NCBI GenBank assembly: GCA_038320345.1
Contig: JBBQED010000005.1
Coordinates: forward strand, 1 to 64,000
Reading direction: 5' to 3'
Length of the DNA stretch: 64,000 nt
Source: JBBQED01 sp038320345
GTDB lineage: Bacteria; Bacteroidota; Bacteroidia; AKYH767-A; OLB10
How positions within the stretch are numbered: position 1 is the first letter of the stretch; each line of letters starts with the position of its first letter. Shown one piece after another: positions 1 to 8,473 of the stretch. Below the pieces are notes generated by a model. The model worked only from the letters and a program-made list of their open reading frames with translations. It had not been told where the DNA came from and ran no database searches. The position numbers and the translations under genes were made by a program.

Positions 1-430
1 ACACAAAGCATCTGTAACTGGTGATACTGTTGGTGATCCGTTTAAAGATACTTCTGGACCATCAATGAATATCCTCATTAAATTAATGTCGATCGTTTCT
101 CTGATCATCGCTCCGCATATTGCCGTAACTGGTGGTGGCGACGAAGGAATGATGATGGGCGGTGATTGTTGCAAGGGTGGTGGAGCAAAAATGGAATGTA
201 GCATGGATGGCGCAAAGATGGATTGCACCATGGACGATGAAGGCAATTGTGTGATTGATTCTGCAACTTGTGCGAAGTGGATGGCTGCTGGGAAAATGGA
301 TAGCACGGCTTGTGTTAAAAGTGAAGGCGGAAAATGCCATGTGAAAAGTGATGCTTGCAAAAGTGCAATGCATGGCGAAGGTAAAAAATGTTGTAGTGAT
401 GAAAAGGAACATGATCACGAAGCAAAGTAA
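1..430 (+). CDS. hppA: Membrane-bound (proton or sodium) pyrophosphatase, C-terminal end, with Cys-rich tail
   Basis: The reading frame is open from base 2 and runs in from the left edge, so only the last 142 or so residues are visible. The segment GDTVGDPFKDTSGPS followed by NILIKLMSIVSLIIAP is the strongly conserved end of membrane pyrophosphatases, which couple pyrophosphate hydrolysis to ion pumping. An ATG at 65 lies inside this conserved stretch and is not the real start. After the last helix, where the family normally ends, there is an extra tail of about 85 residues with 11 Cys, many Met and Lys/Asp, and a His/Glu-rich end (HDHE). Family topology places the C-terminus on the periplasmic side. 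A metal-binding role for the tail is inference. K+-dependence cannot be judged from this fragment. Confidence 0.9.
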   Translation, partial: HKASVTGDTVGDPFKDTSGPSMNILIKLMSIVSLIIAPHIAVTGGGDEGMMMGGDCCKGGGAKMECSMDGAKMDCTMDDEGNCVIDSATCAKWMAAGKMDSTACVKSEGGKCHVKSDACKSAMHGEGKKCCSDEKEHDHEAK

Positions 431-454
431 CGCTTCCTGAATAATATTAATCAG

Positions 455-487
455 AAAAGACTGTCCTATGGATGGTCTTTTTTGTTT
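455..487 (+). terminator. Rho-independent terminator after hppA
   Basis: AAAAGAC (455-461) pairs with GTCTTTT (475-481), extended inward by five more pairs (two wobble) around a TAT loop, and a T-rich run follows. It separates hppA from the next operon. Confidence 0.8.
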
Positions 488-562
488 TTGTTTGAGATTG
501 AGTGCATCCTACCTTTCGCTGAACTCATAATTCGATGAATTGGCAGATTAGCTAATTAACTT

Positions 563-570
563 TAATATTG
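563..570 (+). promoter_or_regulatory. Putative -7 element (TAATATTG) for the glycosyltransferase operon
   Basis: TAATATTG matches the Bacteroidota -7 consensus TAnnTTTG at all but one fixed position. It ends 4 nt before the GTG start at 575, so the transcript would begin at or near the start codon. Confidence 0.4.
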
Positions 571-574
571 TGTC

Positions 575-2683
575 GTGCAGAAAAAGCAAAATCGCCCTCC
601 AGCTCCTCCCTCAAAGCCTGTAACTATTGCAACACCTGTTGCATGGAAATGGGTATACCTCGGTGTGGGTTTACTTGCCTTACTGCTTTATATCAATACA
701 GTGGGTCATAGTTATACGGTGGATGATGGAACAGTGATCAAGAGTAATAAAATCACTACTCAAGGAATTTCTGCCATCGGTAAGATTTTTACCACTCCTT
801 ATCGCGCCGGTTACTGGGATCGTAAAGAAGGATTGTACCGACCTATCTCCGTTGCGATGTTTGCCATCGAATGGCAGCTGCAACCCGATAAACCATGGCT
901 CGGTCACCTTATAAATATTTTATTGTATGCCATGACTGCGGTGGTGTTATTATCCGTTTTGAAAAGATTATTGTGGAAGCTACATCCTATGATTCCTTTG
1001 ATGGCTACAGTGCTTTTTATTGTTCATCCTATCCATACAGAAGTGGTAGCCAATATTAAAAGTAGAGATGAATTGCTGAGTTTTTTTTTCGGAATTACAA
1101 CATTGGTTTTATTATTCCGACATCTAGATCGAAAATCTACTGCATATCTATTGGGTGCCGTCATTACTTTTTTTCTGGGATTACTTTCCAAAGAAAGTAG
1201 CATTACCTGGATGGGAGTTATTCCATTAGCGATTTGGTGTGCTGGAAATACGGATTTGAAAAAAACGATCCTTACCAGTCTTCCGTTTGTTGGAGCTATC
1301 CTAATCTTCTTTGTTATTCGTCGCGCGATTTTGGGAACCATTAGTGGAGAATATGAATTATTACTCATCAATAATTCTCTTGTTGCAGCGAATGCTGATA
1401 AAGCCACACAGATAGCTAGCGCAATAGCAATCCTTGGTAAGTATCTCTGGTTATTAATTGCACCTGTAACTTTGGTTTTCGATTACTCTTATAATTCAAT
1501 TCCATTGGTGAGTTTTGGAAGTATTCAAGCTTTGTTGCCTTTACTAATATTTACGTATGCATTATTCCTCGGCATTAAAGGATTGAAAGAACGAAGTCTT
1601 TTATCATTTGCAATACTTTTCTTCTTCGGAACAATTGCACTAGTCACCAATATCTTTTTCCTGATTGAAGCTACGATGGCAGAGCGATTTGTTTTCACTC
1701 CATCTCTTGGTTTTTGCATAGCGATAGCAATTCTCTTTGGTAAATACTTACAAGTTGACTCACAACAAGGAAAGCATGTTCTTGATAAAATTGATTTTCT
1801 GAAGAATGGTAAATTGCTAATTCCGGCTGCGCTCGTGCTGGTACTCTTCTGCGGAAGAACAGTTGCGCGTAATGGCGATTGGAAGAATAACCTTACCTTG
1901 TTAAGTGCAGATGTAAACCATTCACCGAACAGTGCGCGCATAAGATATGCGTATGGAAGTGCAATTTTGATTGAACAAGCTTTGAACGAAAAGGATCCTG
2001 AAAAGAAAAATAAGTATTTGGATGAAGCCATTGTGCAGCTTGAAAAAGGGGTATCTATTTTACCCAATTATAATGATGCTTGGTATCATCTTGGTCTAGC
2101 CTATAAAGAGAAAGGTGACGGAAATCGGGCCGTACTCGCATTTGAAAAGGCAAGATTCTATAAGGAGTTTTCAGAAGCTTCCCGCTATACCAGTTCAGGC
2201 ATTGCTTATGGAATGATTCAGCAATATGATAAGGCAATTCCAGATCTGCAAAAAGCAGTTGAGTTGGATCCTAAAGATGCTGATGCATGGAATAATTTAG
2301 GATTGTATCTCGGGGAAGCTGGAAAGATAAGCGAATCATTTGCTGCATTTCAGAATGCGATGAACATCCGCAAAAATTTTGATAAAGCCTATTACAACAG
2401 AGGCAATATTCGAGCTAAAAGTGGTGACTTCCGCGGAGCGATGGTTGATTATTTGAAAGCGATAGAATTACAACCCGATTACAGCGATGCTTATAATAAT
2501 CTTGGTAATTGTTATGGTGCTTTGCAACGGCCAGATAGTGCTAAACCATGGTTTGAAAAAGCAGTGAATGCTGATCCACAAAACATGAAAGCGGTGAGGA
2601 ATTTGGGATTTACATTACAAATTCTCGGGGATACAATAGCCGCAGAACCTTATCTTGAACGCGCCCGTGCGGCGGGAAATTGA
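575..2683 (+). CDS. TMTC-like multipass glycosyltransferase (DUF1736-type) with C-terminal TPR repeats
   Basis: A 702-residue protein. The first ~430 residues hold about ten hydrophobic helices; after the first (near residues 26-42) comes a short loop with YTVDDGTVIKSN, the acidic DD pattern typical of GT-C-fold enzymes, followed by the conserved YRPIS and HPIHTEVVANIKSRDE segments seen in the TMTC/DUF1736 family. Residues ~450-700 are tandem tetratricopeptide repeats (for example AWNNLGLYLGEAGKISES and AYNNLGNCYGALQRPDSA). Family knowledge suggests transfer of a sugar (mannose in eukaryotic TMTCs) from a lipid donor to exported proteins; this is not shown here. The start is GTG. It heads an operon with the following lipoprotein and thioredoxin-like genes. 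Confidence 0.8.
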   Translation: MQKKQNRPPAPPSKPVTIATPVAWKWVYLGVGLLALLLYINTVGHSYTVDDGTVIKSNKITTQGISAIGKIFTTPYRAGYWDRKEGLYRPISVAMFAIEWQLQPDKPWLGHLINILLYAMTAVVLLSVLKRLLWKLHPMIPLMATVLFIVHPIHTEVVANIKSRDELLSFFFGITTLVLLFRHLDRKSTAYLLGAVITFFLGLLSKESSITWMGVIPLAIWCAGNTDLKKTILTSLPFVGAILIFFVIRRAILGTISGEYELLLINNSLVAANADKATQIASAIAILGKYLWLLIAPVTLVFDYSYNSIPLVSFGSIQALLPLLIFTYALFLGIKGLKERSLLSFAILFFFGTIALVTNIFFLIEATMAERFVFTPSLGFCIAIAILFGKYLQVDSQQGKHVLDKIDFLKNGKLLIPAALVLVLFCGRTVARNGDWKNNLTLLSADVNHSPNSARIRYAYGSAILIEQALNEKDPEKKNKYLDEAIVQLEKGVSILPNYNDAWYHLGLAYKEKGDGNRAVLAFEKARFYKEFSEASRYTSSGIAYGMIQQYDKAIPDLQKAVELDPKDADAWNNLGLYLGEAGKISESFAAFQNAMNIRKNFDKAYYNRGNIRAKSGDFRGAMVDYLKAIELQPDYSDAYNNLGNCYGALQRPDSAKPWFEKAVNADPQNMKAVRNLGFTLQILGDTIAAEPYLERARAAGN

Positions 2684-2688
2684 TACTG

Positions 2689-3237
2689 ATGAAAAACAAA
2701 ATAAGATCGTTATTTTTTTTAAGTACTGTTATGATCTTGCTGCTCTCTTGCAATGCAAAACAGGGAGTGGAGGTAAAAACATTTTTTAGCCTGAAAGATT
2801 ATTTTGATAAGGAAATTAATCGCCTCACAAGTGAACAGATGAAATTGCATAAGCTCATTGTGAAAGATGGGAAATCAGAGGAGAAAGATCTGCAGGTTCC
2901 TATCTGGAAATCCGAACTGGAATCCTTTCGGGAATGTGATTTTAATCGTCCTGCATGGATAAAATCATACCGTGTGGATACGTTTTATACCGCCAATCAA
3001 ACTCATCTAACTTACAAGGCGCTGGAATTAAAATTGCCCGTTCAAAAACTCGAAGTGATCTTAAAATCGGATACCGTGTACATGATTAATATTATGCTTT
3101 CTAAAAAAAATGCATGGTACTCCTCCGAACAATTTCTAAGTTACGAAGCACTCAAAGGCTACTCTATCAAAGGAACACAAAAAGTAGTTTTAGCCGATCC
3201 TACTGCTTACCAGATTACAGCTGATTTCAAACCCTAA
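2689..3237 (+). CDS. Hypothetical lipoprotein
   Basis: 182 residues from the ATG at 2689, five bases after the previous stop; a TTG nine bases upstream is also in frame but less likely. The N-terminus is basic then hydrophobic and ends in LLLSC, a lipobox, so the mature protein should start at Cys and be envelope-anchored. I do not recognise the remaining domain, which alternates charged and beta-type segments. It is tightly flanked by the TMTC-like gene and the TlpA-like gene and is probably co-transcribed with both. Confidence 0.7.
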   Translation: MKNKIRSLFFLSTVMILLLSCNAKQGVEVKTFFSLKDYFDKEINRLTSEQMKLHKLIVKDGKSEEKDLQVPIWKSELESFRECDFNRPAWIKSYRVDTFYTANQTHLTYKALELKLPVQKLEVILKSDTVYMINIMLSKKNAWYSSEQFLSYEALKGYSIKGTQKVVLADPTAYQITADFKP

Positions 3238-3248
3238 TTATTTTCACA

Positions 3249-4415
3249 ATGCTACTTGCAGGTCTGCCCACTATTCTTGAATTGATGTTTGGAATGTGGA
3301 GAGCAACACTCGCTCTTCCAGATGCTTCTCTTCCTTTCAACTTTGATTTACTTTCTGAAAACGGAAAAAATTTTGTAGTGATACGCAATGCGAATGAACG
3401 AATCCGTTGTGATGATGTCACTATTTCAGGGGATTCGATTTTTATTAAATTTCCAGTTTATGATTCTGAAATCAGAGCCAAAGTGGAGCGGAAAGTAATG
3501 AATGGTGTATGGATTAATAGAGGAAGAAAAGGATCCCCACAAATCCCATTTCAAGCAGTACATGGAGTAACTAATCGGTTCTTTATTTCGCATGGACCAG
3601 TAGCTAGCGCTGAAGGGCGTTGGGAAACTTGGTTTGATCCAGGAACTCCGGATTCTTCTCTTGCGATAGGGGTATTTACGCAAACTGATGAAAAAGTAAA
3701 AGGCACTTTCTTGACAGAGACCGGCGATCATCGCTATATTGAAGGGGTGATGGATGGAGACTCGCTTAAGATGAGTGTGTTCGACGGATCGCATTGCTGG
3801 TTATATCTCGCAAAAGTTTCTGCTTCTTCAATGGATGGTATGTTTTATTCCGGAAATCATTTTAAAGGAAAGTTTCATGCGGTCAGAAATAACGATGTGG
3901 CATTAAGAAATCCTGATGCCATTACTACCGTTTCCGGTCTACTCAATTTCCGTTTTGCAGATGCAGATAGTAATCTTGTTTCACTAACGGATCCGCCATA
4001 CCGAAATAAGCCAGTTATCATTCAGATCCTCGGAACCTGGTGCCCCAATTGTATGGATGAAACTGCATTTTTATCAGCTTATTACAATGAACACAAAGCA
4101 GATGGTTTTGAAGTGATCGGACTAGCTTTCGAGCGGTTCCCAGACTTTGCAACATCTTCTGCAAATGTGAAACGGATGATCAAACGCTATAAAGTGGAAT
4201 ATCCGGTCCTGATTGCCGGTGTTTCCGGTGCTGATAATGTTATGAAAACCTTACCCGCCATTAAAAATTTTATCTCCTTCCCAACAACATTATTTGTGGA
4301 TAGAAATGGTAGAGTAGTGAAGGTGCATGCCGGATTTTCTGGTCCTGCAACAGGCCCCGCTTATGAAGAATTTAAAGCTGGATTCAACCAGAAAATGAAT
4401 CTATTGTTGAGGTAA
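3249..4415 (+). CDS. TlpA-like thioredoxin-fold protein (AhpC/TSA-Redoxin type)
   Basis: 388 residues. The C-terminal ~150 residues form a thioredoxin-like domain with the redox motif WCPNC preceded by IIQILGT, and later TTLFVDRNGRVVKVHAGFSG carrying the cis-Pro-side region. The first ~230 residues are a beta-rich domain typical of Bacteroidota TlpA relatives (GRWETWFDPGTPDSS, KGTFLTETGDHRYIEG). Such proteins act as periplasmic disulfide reductases or exchange proteins. The N-terminus is short and not a classical signal peptide: WRATL, normally found just after the signal sequence, already appears at residue 17, so export needs checking. It lies 11 nt after the lipoprotein gene, in the same operon. 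Confidence 0.8.
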   Translation: MLLAGLPTILELMFGMWRATLALPDASLPFNFDLLSENGKNFVVIRNANERIRCDDVTISGDSIFIKFPVYDSEIRAKVERKVMNGVWINRGRKGSPQIPFQAVHGVTNRFFISHGPVASAEGRWETWFDPGTPDSSLAIGVFTQTDEKVKGTFLTETGDHRYIEGVMDGDSLKMSVFDGSHCWLYLAKVSASSMDGMFYSGNHFKGKFHAVRNNDVALRNPDAITTVSGLLNFRFADADSNLVSLTDPPYRNKPVIIQILGTWCPNCMDETAFLSAYYNEHKADGFEVIGLAFERFPDFATSSANVKRMIKRYKVEYPVLIAGVSGADNVMKTLPAIKNFISFPTTLFVDRNGRVVKVHAGFSGPATGPAYEEFKAGFNQKMNLLLR

Positions 4416-4592
4416 TCGGTTCCAATACTTGATTTTTCGGAGAAATCTACAACACCATTGAATGGCAGCAGCTTCTTTAACCCTGAAAATCCTGCCGTTT
4501 ACCCTGTTTCAACTCTAAAATTTGCTTTTATGCTTGCAGATTTAAGAGGTGTGGTTTATCTTGCAGGTTACAACCGAATCTTTATGCTTCCT

Positions 4593-7500
4593 ATGAAAAA
4601 ACTACTACTTTCCCTACTGGTCATCTTGGGTCCTTTATTTGTATCGGCTCAGTGTACCACTAACAATGCTACCACTTGCGCCTGCAAAGATGGTACTCAG
4701 AATTGTGATCTCTTACCGGATATTGAAGTAGCTCGTCCTCCATTGCTTGTGAATGGAAACAGCGGATATATCGAATATCCTCAGGTTTGTGTTCCTCCTT
4801 GTAGCGGTAATGATGGGCGCTTGCGTTTGTCGGTTTCTACTCCAAACATTGGCTTCGGCCCTCTTGAAGTACGGGCTCTTCCAACTGCAATCTGCGGAAC
4901 AGATACTTTTTATAATGTGCCTTCTAATTTTACCTGCCCGAATGGTCAGCCTTTGAAACAATTAGTTGTTCAGAGAGTGTATCATAAAACAAATGGCGTA
5001 ATGTCCTATTATGATCGCCCTGCAGGAACAATGACTTATCACCCTTCACACGGACATATGCACGTAGATGATTGGGGTATTTATACGATTCGTACTGCAA
5101 CAGCTGATCCTAATCCCCTCAACTGGCCTATCCTTGGAACAGGTTCTAAGCTTGCTTTCTGTTTGATGGATTATGGTACTTGTTCTACCTATAACGGACA
5201 TTGCGTAGATAGTGTGAATAATACACTGCTGAATGCTAACTTCCCGAATTTCTCATTGGGTGGAGGATCTTACGGTTGTTCTCCAACTGTTCAAGGGATT
5301 TCTTCTGGTTATACCGATATCTATTATCAAAGTCTTGATGGAATGTGGATCAATCTTCCTCCAGGTTTATGTAATGGAAATTACTGGATCGTTGTTCAAT
5401 TAGATCCTTATAATTATTTTGCAGAAAGCAATGAAAATAATAATGTACTGGCAACTCCTGTAACACTGACTCAGCAAAATGGTGCGGCTCCAACGATTAC
5501 CTCAAGTGGTCCTACTTCTTTTTGTCAGGGAAGCAGCGTAACGCTTACCTCTGCTGCTGCCGGAAGTTATTTATGGTCAACTGGTGCAACTACGCAGTCT
5601 ATTACTGTTAATCAATCCGGAAGTTATAGTGTAACGATCAATGGTAATACATCTTGTTCTGGTGTTTCTGCTCCAGTAGTAGTTACCGTAAATCCAGTGG
5701 TGGTGAGTGCAACTGCTACTCCCAATGCAACTTGTCCTGGCGATGTAGTTCAACTCAATGCAGTAGCAAGTGGAAACGGTGTCTCCTATCAAGCTGTTAA
5801 TTTTACCAATAATACTCCCGTCTTCATTCCTGATAATAATGCAACTGGCGCTACTTCTATCATCGCAGTTTCGGGGATCAGTCCTTTATCTCTGAATACA
5901 ACATCGGTGGTATCAGTAACTTTAAACTTAACTCATACCTACGATGGAGATCTTGAAATCCGTTTAATTGCTCCATCAGGCAATACCATTATTCTGAGTG
6001 ATAACCGTGGAGGTAGTGGTGATAATTTCACGAATACGGTATTCTCTGCATCAGCAGCTACATTGATCAGTTCAGGCACTGCGCCATTTAACGGTGCTTA
6101 TCGTCCGGATGCAGCATTTTCAGCACTCACAGGAAATGCAAATGGTAACTGGAAACTCCTTGTAATTGATCAAGCAAATGTGGATACCGGTAGAATTGTA
6201 AACTGGACTTTAAGTTTGAATAATCAGATTGCTACAACCTTTAGTTACAACTGGAATTCTTCTCCTGCTGGATACAACTCCGCTATTCAAAATCCAACTC
6301 CATCCCCGCTGTCAACCACTACTTATAATGTAACTGCGGTTGAATCAGGAACAGGTTGTATTGGAAATACTTCGGTTACCGTTTCTGTTGGTGGAAATTT
6401 AAATGTAACAACCAATACTCCTGCTGATATTTGTGACGGAGAAAGTACTACACTAACTGCATCAGGAGCTACTGCTTATGTATGGAGTCCGTCTTCTGGT
6501 TTAAGTTCTACGACCGGAGCAAGTGTTACTGCAAGTCCTGCATCAACTACTACTTATCGTGTGATTGGAACATCATCGGGTTGTTCGGATACTGCATATG
6601 TAGTTGTTAATGTTAATCCATTACTTGTTGTAACTACTAATACTCCATCATCAATTTGTGCTGGATCAACAACTACTTTAACTGCTGCTGGTGCATCAAC
6701 TTATGTATGGAGCCCATCAACAGGATTAAATACGAATGTGGGTTCAAGCGTTATTGCTGCTCCTGCTTCAACAACTAATTATATTGTAACTGGAACTGCA
6801 AATGGATGCTCTGCAACTGCTTTAGTAACGGTCACTATCGATCCACTTCCTATAGTAACAGTAAATACTCCTGCGGCAATTTGTCCTGGACAGATTGCAT
6901 CGCTTAATGCAAGTGGTGCTTCAACATATAGTTGGAGTCCTGCAGATGGATTAAGCAGCACTACTGGCGCAAGTGTGACCGCAATTCCTGCTGTAACTAC
7001 TACATATATTGTTACAGGAACAAATGGTAATTGTTCATCTACTGCATCTGTTACGGTTACAGTAAATGATTTACCTGCTGCACCTGTTGCAATTACCGGA
7101 AACGGAATCGGATGTCTTCCATTTAATGGATCATTCAGTATTGCAGCAATTCCAGGAGCAACTAATTATACCTGGTCAGTTCCTGCAGGAGTAACCATTT
7201 CAGGCGGACAAGGTAGTAGTTCAATTACAACCACCAATACTGCTTCACGCACCGGTGCTGTTTGTGTGGTAGCTAACAATGGTTGTGGAAGCAGTGCTGC
7301 TGTGTGTACACCTTATCGCTCTACAACAGCTGCTCCTTCAACACCAGGTTCTGTTGTTGGTCCAACTCGTGCTTGTCCTGGTGATGTAATTACTTATTCT
7401 GTTCCATTAGCTTCCAATGCTGCATCTTATAATTGGAATGTTCCTGTTGGATGTGTAGTTCAAAGTGGTCAGGGGTCAAATACGATCGTTGTACAATTCG

Positions 7501-8390
7501 TTGCTGGTTTTGTTGGTGGCAATTTATCAGTATCAGCAATAAATGGTTGTGGAACTAGTTCTGCTCGCTTACGTTCTGTAGCCTTAAATACTCCTGTTGT
7601 TCCTGGTGCAATGACCGGTGCAGTAACGGGAGTGTGTAATACAACACAAGTGTATTCAGTTCCTGCAATTAGCGGAATTACCTATACCTGGACAGTTCCT
7701 TTCGGCGCATCAATTGTAACCGGACAAGGAACAAATTCTGTAAGTGTATCTTTTGTACCTGGATATATCACCGGAAATATTTCTGTAACGGCTAGCAATA
7801 ACTGCGGTACTAGTGGTGCACGATCAAAATCTGTTAAAGCAATTCCTGCACAACCAGTTTCAATTTCTGGTGCTGTAAATATATGTACAGGACAAACAGG
7901 TGTAATTTATACTACTGCTAATATCGTTGGAGCTTCTAGTTATCTATGGACTGTACCTTCCGGCGCTACAATTGTTAGTGGTCAGGGAACAACAAGCATT
8001 ACTGTTAATTTTGGAAATACTCCACGCATAGGAAATGTTGTTGTGAAGGCGGTAAATGATTGTGGTGTTTCTGCTAATCGTGCTTTATCAGTAACTATCA
8101 GTGCTTGTCCTAAAATTGCGGATTTCAGTAATACCGGATCAGCAGTGTTGAACCTTTTCCCTAATCCTGCAAATAGTTATGTAGAAATTATCTTCAATAC
8201 AGAAAAAGAAACCAGCGGACAACTTCGTTTACAGAATATCCTCGGACAATTCATCTATCAGCAGGTTATCAATCCTACTGCCGGTCAGAATAGTTATATG
8301 GTCGACCTTCGTAAATTACCAGCAGGTGTTTATATTGTAAGTATTGAACAAGAGGGACGTTCATTCACAAAACGTTTAGTAGTAGAATAA
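4593..8390 (+). CDS. Secreted T9SS type A protein with lysyl-oxidase-like domain, P-domain and Ig/PKD repeats
   Basis: 1265 residues from the ATG at 4593, which opens a clear signal peptide (MKKLLLSLLVILGPLFVSAQ). In-frame codons upstream add 45 residues that do not look like a leader. Order of domains: lysyl-oxidase-like region (~50-290) with the His-rich copper-type motif HPSHGHMHVDDWG near residue 150 and the typical closing segment YWIVVQLDPYNYFAES; one Ig-like domain; a proprotein-convertase P-domain (~400-545, HTYDGDLEIRLIAPSG and NGNWKLLVIDQA); three 75-residue Ig-like repeats; several PKD-like repeats; and a T9SS type A sorting domain (LNLFPNPANSYVEI to the end). It is probably exported and surface-attached or released. 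Oxidase activity is inferred only from the motif. Confidence 0.85.
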   Translation: MKKLLLSLLVILGPLFVSAQCTTNNATTCACKDGTQNCDLLPDIEVARPPLLVNGNSGYIEYPQVCVPPCSGNDGRLRLSVSTPNIGFGPLEVRALPTAICGTDTFYNVPSNFTCPNGQPLKQLVVQRVYHKTNGVMSYYDRPAGTMTYHPSHGHMHVDDWGIYTIRTATADPNPLNWPILGTGSKLAFCLMDYGTCSTYNGHCVDSVNNTLLNANFPNFSLGGGSYGCSPTVQGISSGYTDIYYQSLDGMWINLPPGLCNGNYWIVVQLDPYNYFAESNENNNVLATPVTLTQQNGAAPTITSSGPTSFCQGSSVTLTSAAAGSYLWSTGATTQSITVNQSGSYSVTINGNTSCSGVSAPVVVTVNPVVVSATATPNATCPGDVVQLNAVASGNGVSYQAVNFTNNTPVFIPDNNATGATSIIAVSGISPLSLNTTSVVSVTLNLTHTYDGDLEIRLIAPSGNTIILSDNRGGSGDNFTNTVFSASAATLISSGTAPFNGAYRPDAAFSALTGNANGNWKLLVIDQANVDTGRIVNWTLSLNNQIATTFSYNWNSSPAGYNSAIQNPTPSPLSTTTYNVTAVESGTGCIGNTSVTVSVGGNLNVTTNTPADICDGESTTLTASGATAYVWSPSSGLSSTTGASVTASPASTTTYRVIGTSSGCSDTAYVVVNVNPLLVVTTNTPSSICAGSTTTLTAAGASTYVWSPSTGLNTNVGSSVIAAPASTTNYIVTGTANGCSATALVTVTIDPLPIVTVNTPAAICPGQIASLNASGASTYSWSPADGLSSTTGASVTAIPAVTTTYIVTGTNGNCSSTASVTVTVNDLPAAPVAITGNGIGCLPFNGSFSIAAIPGATNYTWSVPAGVTISGGQGSSSITTTNTASRTGAVCVVANNGCGSSAAVCTPYRSTTAAPSTPGSVVGPTRACPGDVITYSVPLASNAASYNWNVPVGCVVQSGQGSNTIVVQFVAGFVGGNLSVSAINGCGTSSARLRSVALNTPVVPGAMTGAVTGVCNTTQVYSVPAISGITYTWTVPFGASIVTGQGTNSVSVSFVPGYITGNISVTASNNCGTSGARSKSVKAIPAQPVSISGAVNICTGQTGVIYTTANIVGASSYLWTVPSGATIVSGQGTTSITVNFGNTPRIGNVVVKAVNDCGVSANRALSVTISACPKIADFSNTGSAVLNLFPNPANSYVEIIFNTEKETSGQLRLQNILGQFIYQQVINPTAGQNSYMVDLRKLPAGVYIVSIEQEGRSFTKRLVVE
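6400..7074 (+). repeat. Three tandem 225-nt in-frame repeats coding Ig-like domains
   Basis: The word AATACT inside the conserved TNTP codons recurs at 6414, 6639 and 6864, exactly 225 nt (75 codons) apart. Each unit reads NTP.....C.G...TL.ASGA..Y.WSP...L.....GASV.A.PA.TT.Y.V.G. These are protein-domain repeats inside the T9SS gene, not a mobile repeat. Confidence 0.85.
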
Positions 8391-8413
8391 ATAATAATAA
8401 TCATAAAGATCCT

Positions 8414-8455
8414 GAAAGCCGTTCCTTAGTTATTAGGAACGGCTTTCTTATTTTT
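8414..8455 (+). terminator. Strong rho-independent terminator
   Basis: A perfect 13-bp stem (8414-8426 with 8435-8447, GAAAGCCGTTCCT and its complement), an 8-nt loop and the T-rich tail TTATTTTT. It ends the transcript of the lysyl-oxidase-like gene. Confidence 0.9.
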
Positions 8456-8456
8456 G
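8449..8456 (+). promoter_or_regulatory. Putative -7 element TATTTTTG, overlapping the terminator tail
   Basis: A full match to TAnnTTTG, 17 nt before the ATG at 8474. It shares its T run with the upstream terminator, so one run may serve both functions. Confidence 0.4.
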
Positions 8457-8473
8457 AGTTTCTAATTCAGATC

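Noticed and set aside
6400..7074. Regular 225-nt repeats as a CRISPR or mobile repeat
   Set aside because: They are in-frame protein-domain repeats, far longer than CRISPR units and without spacers.
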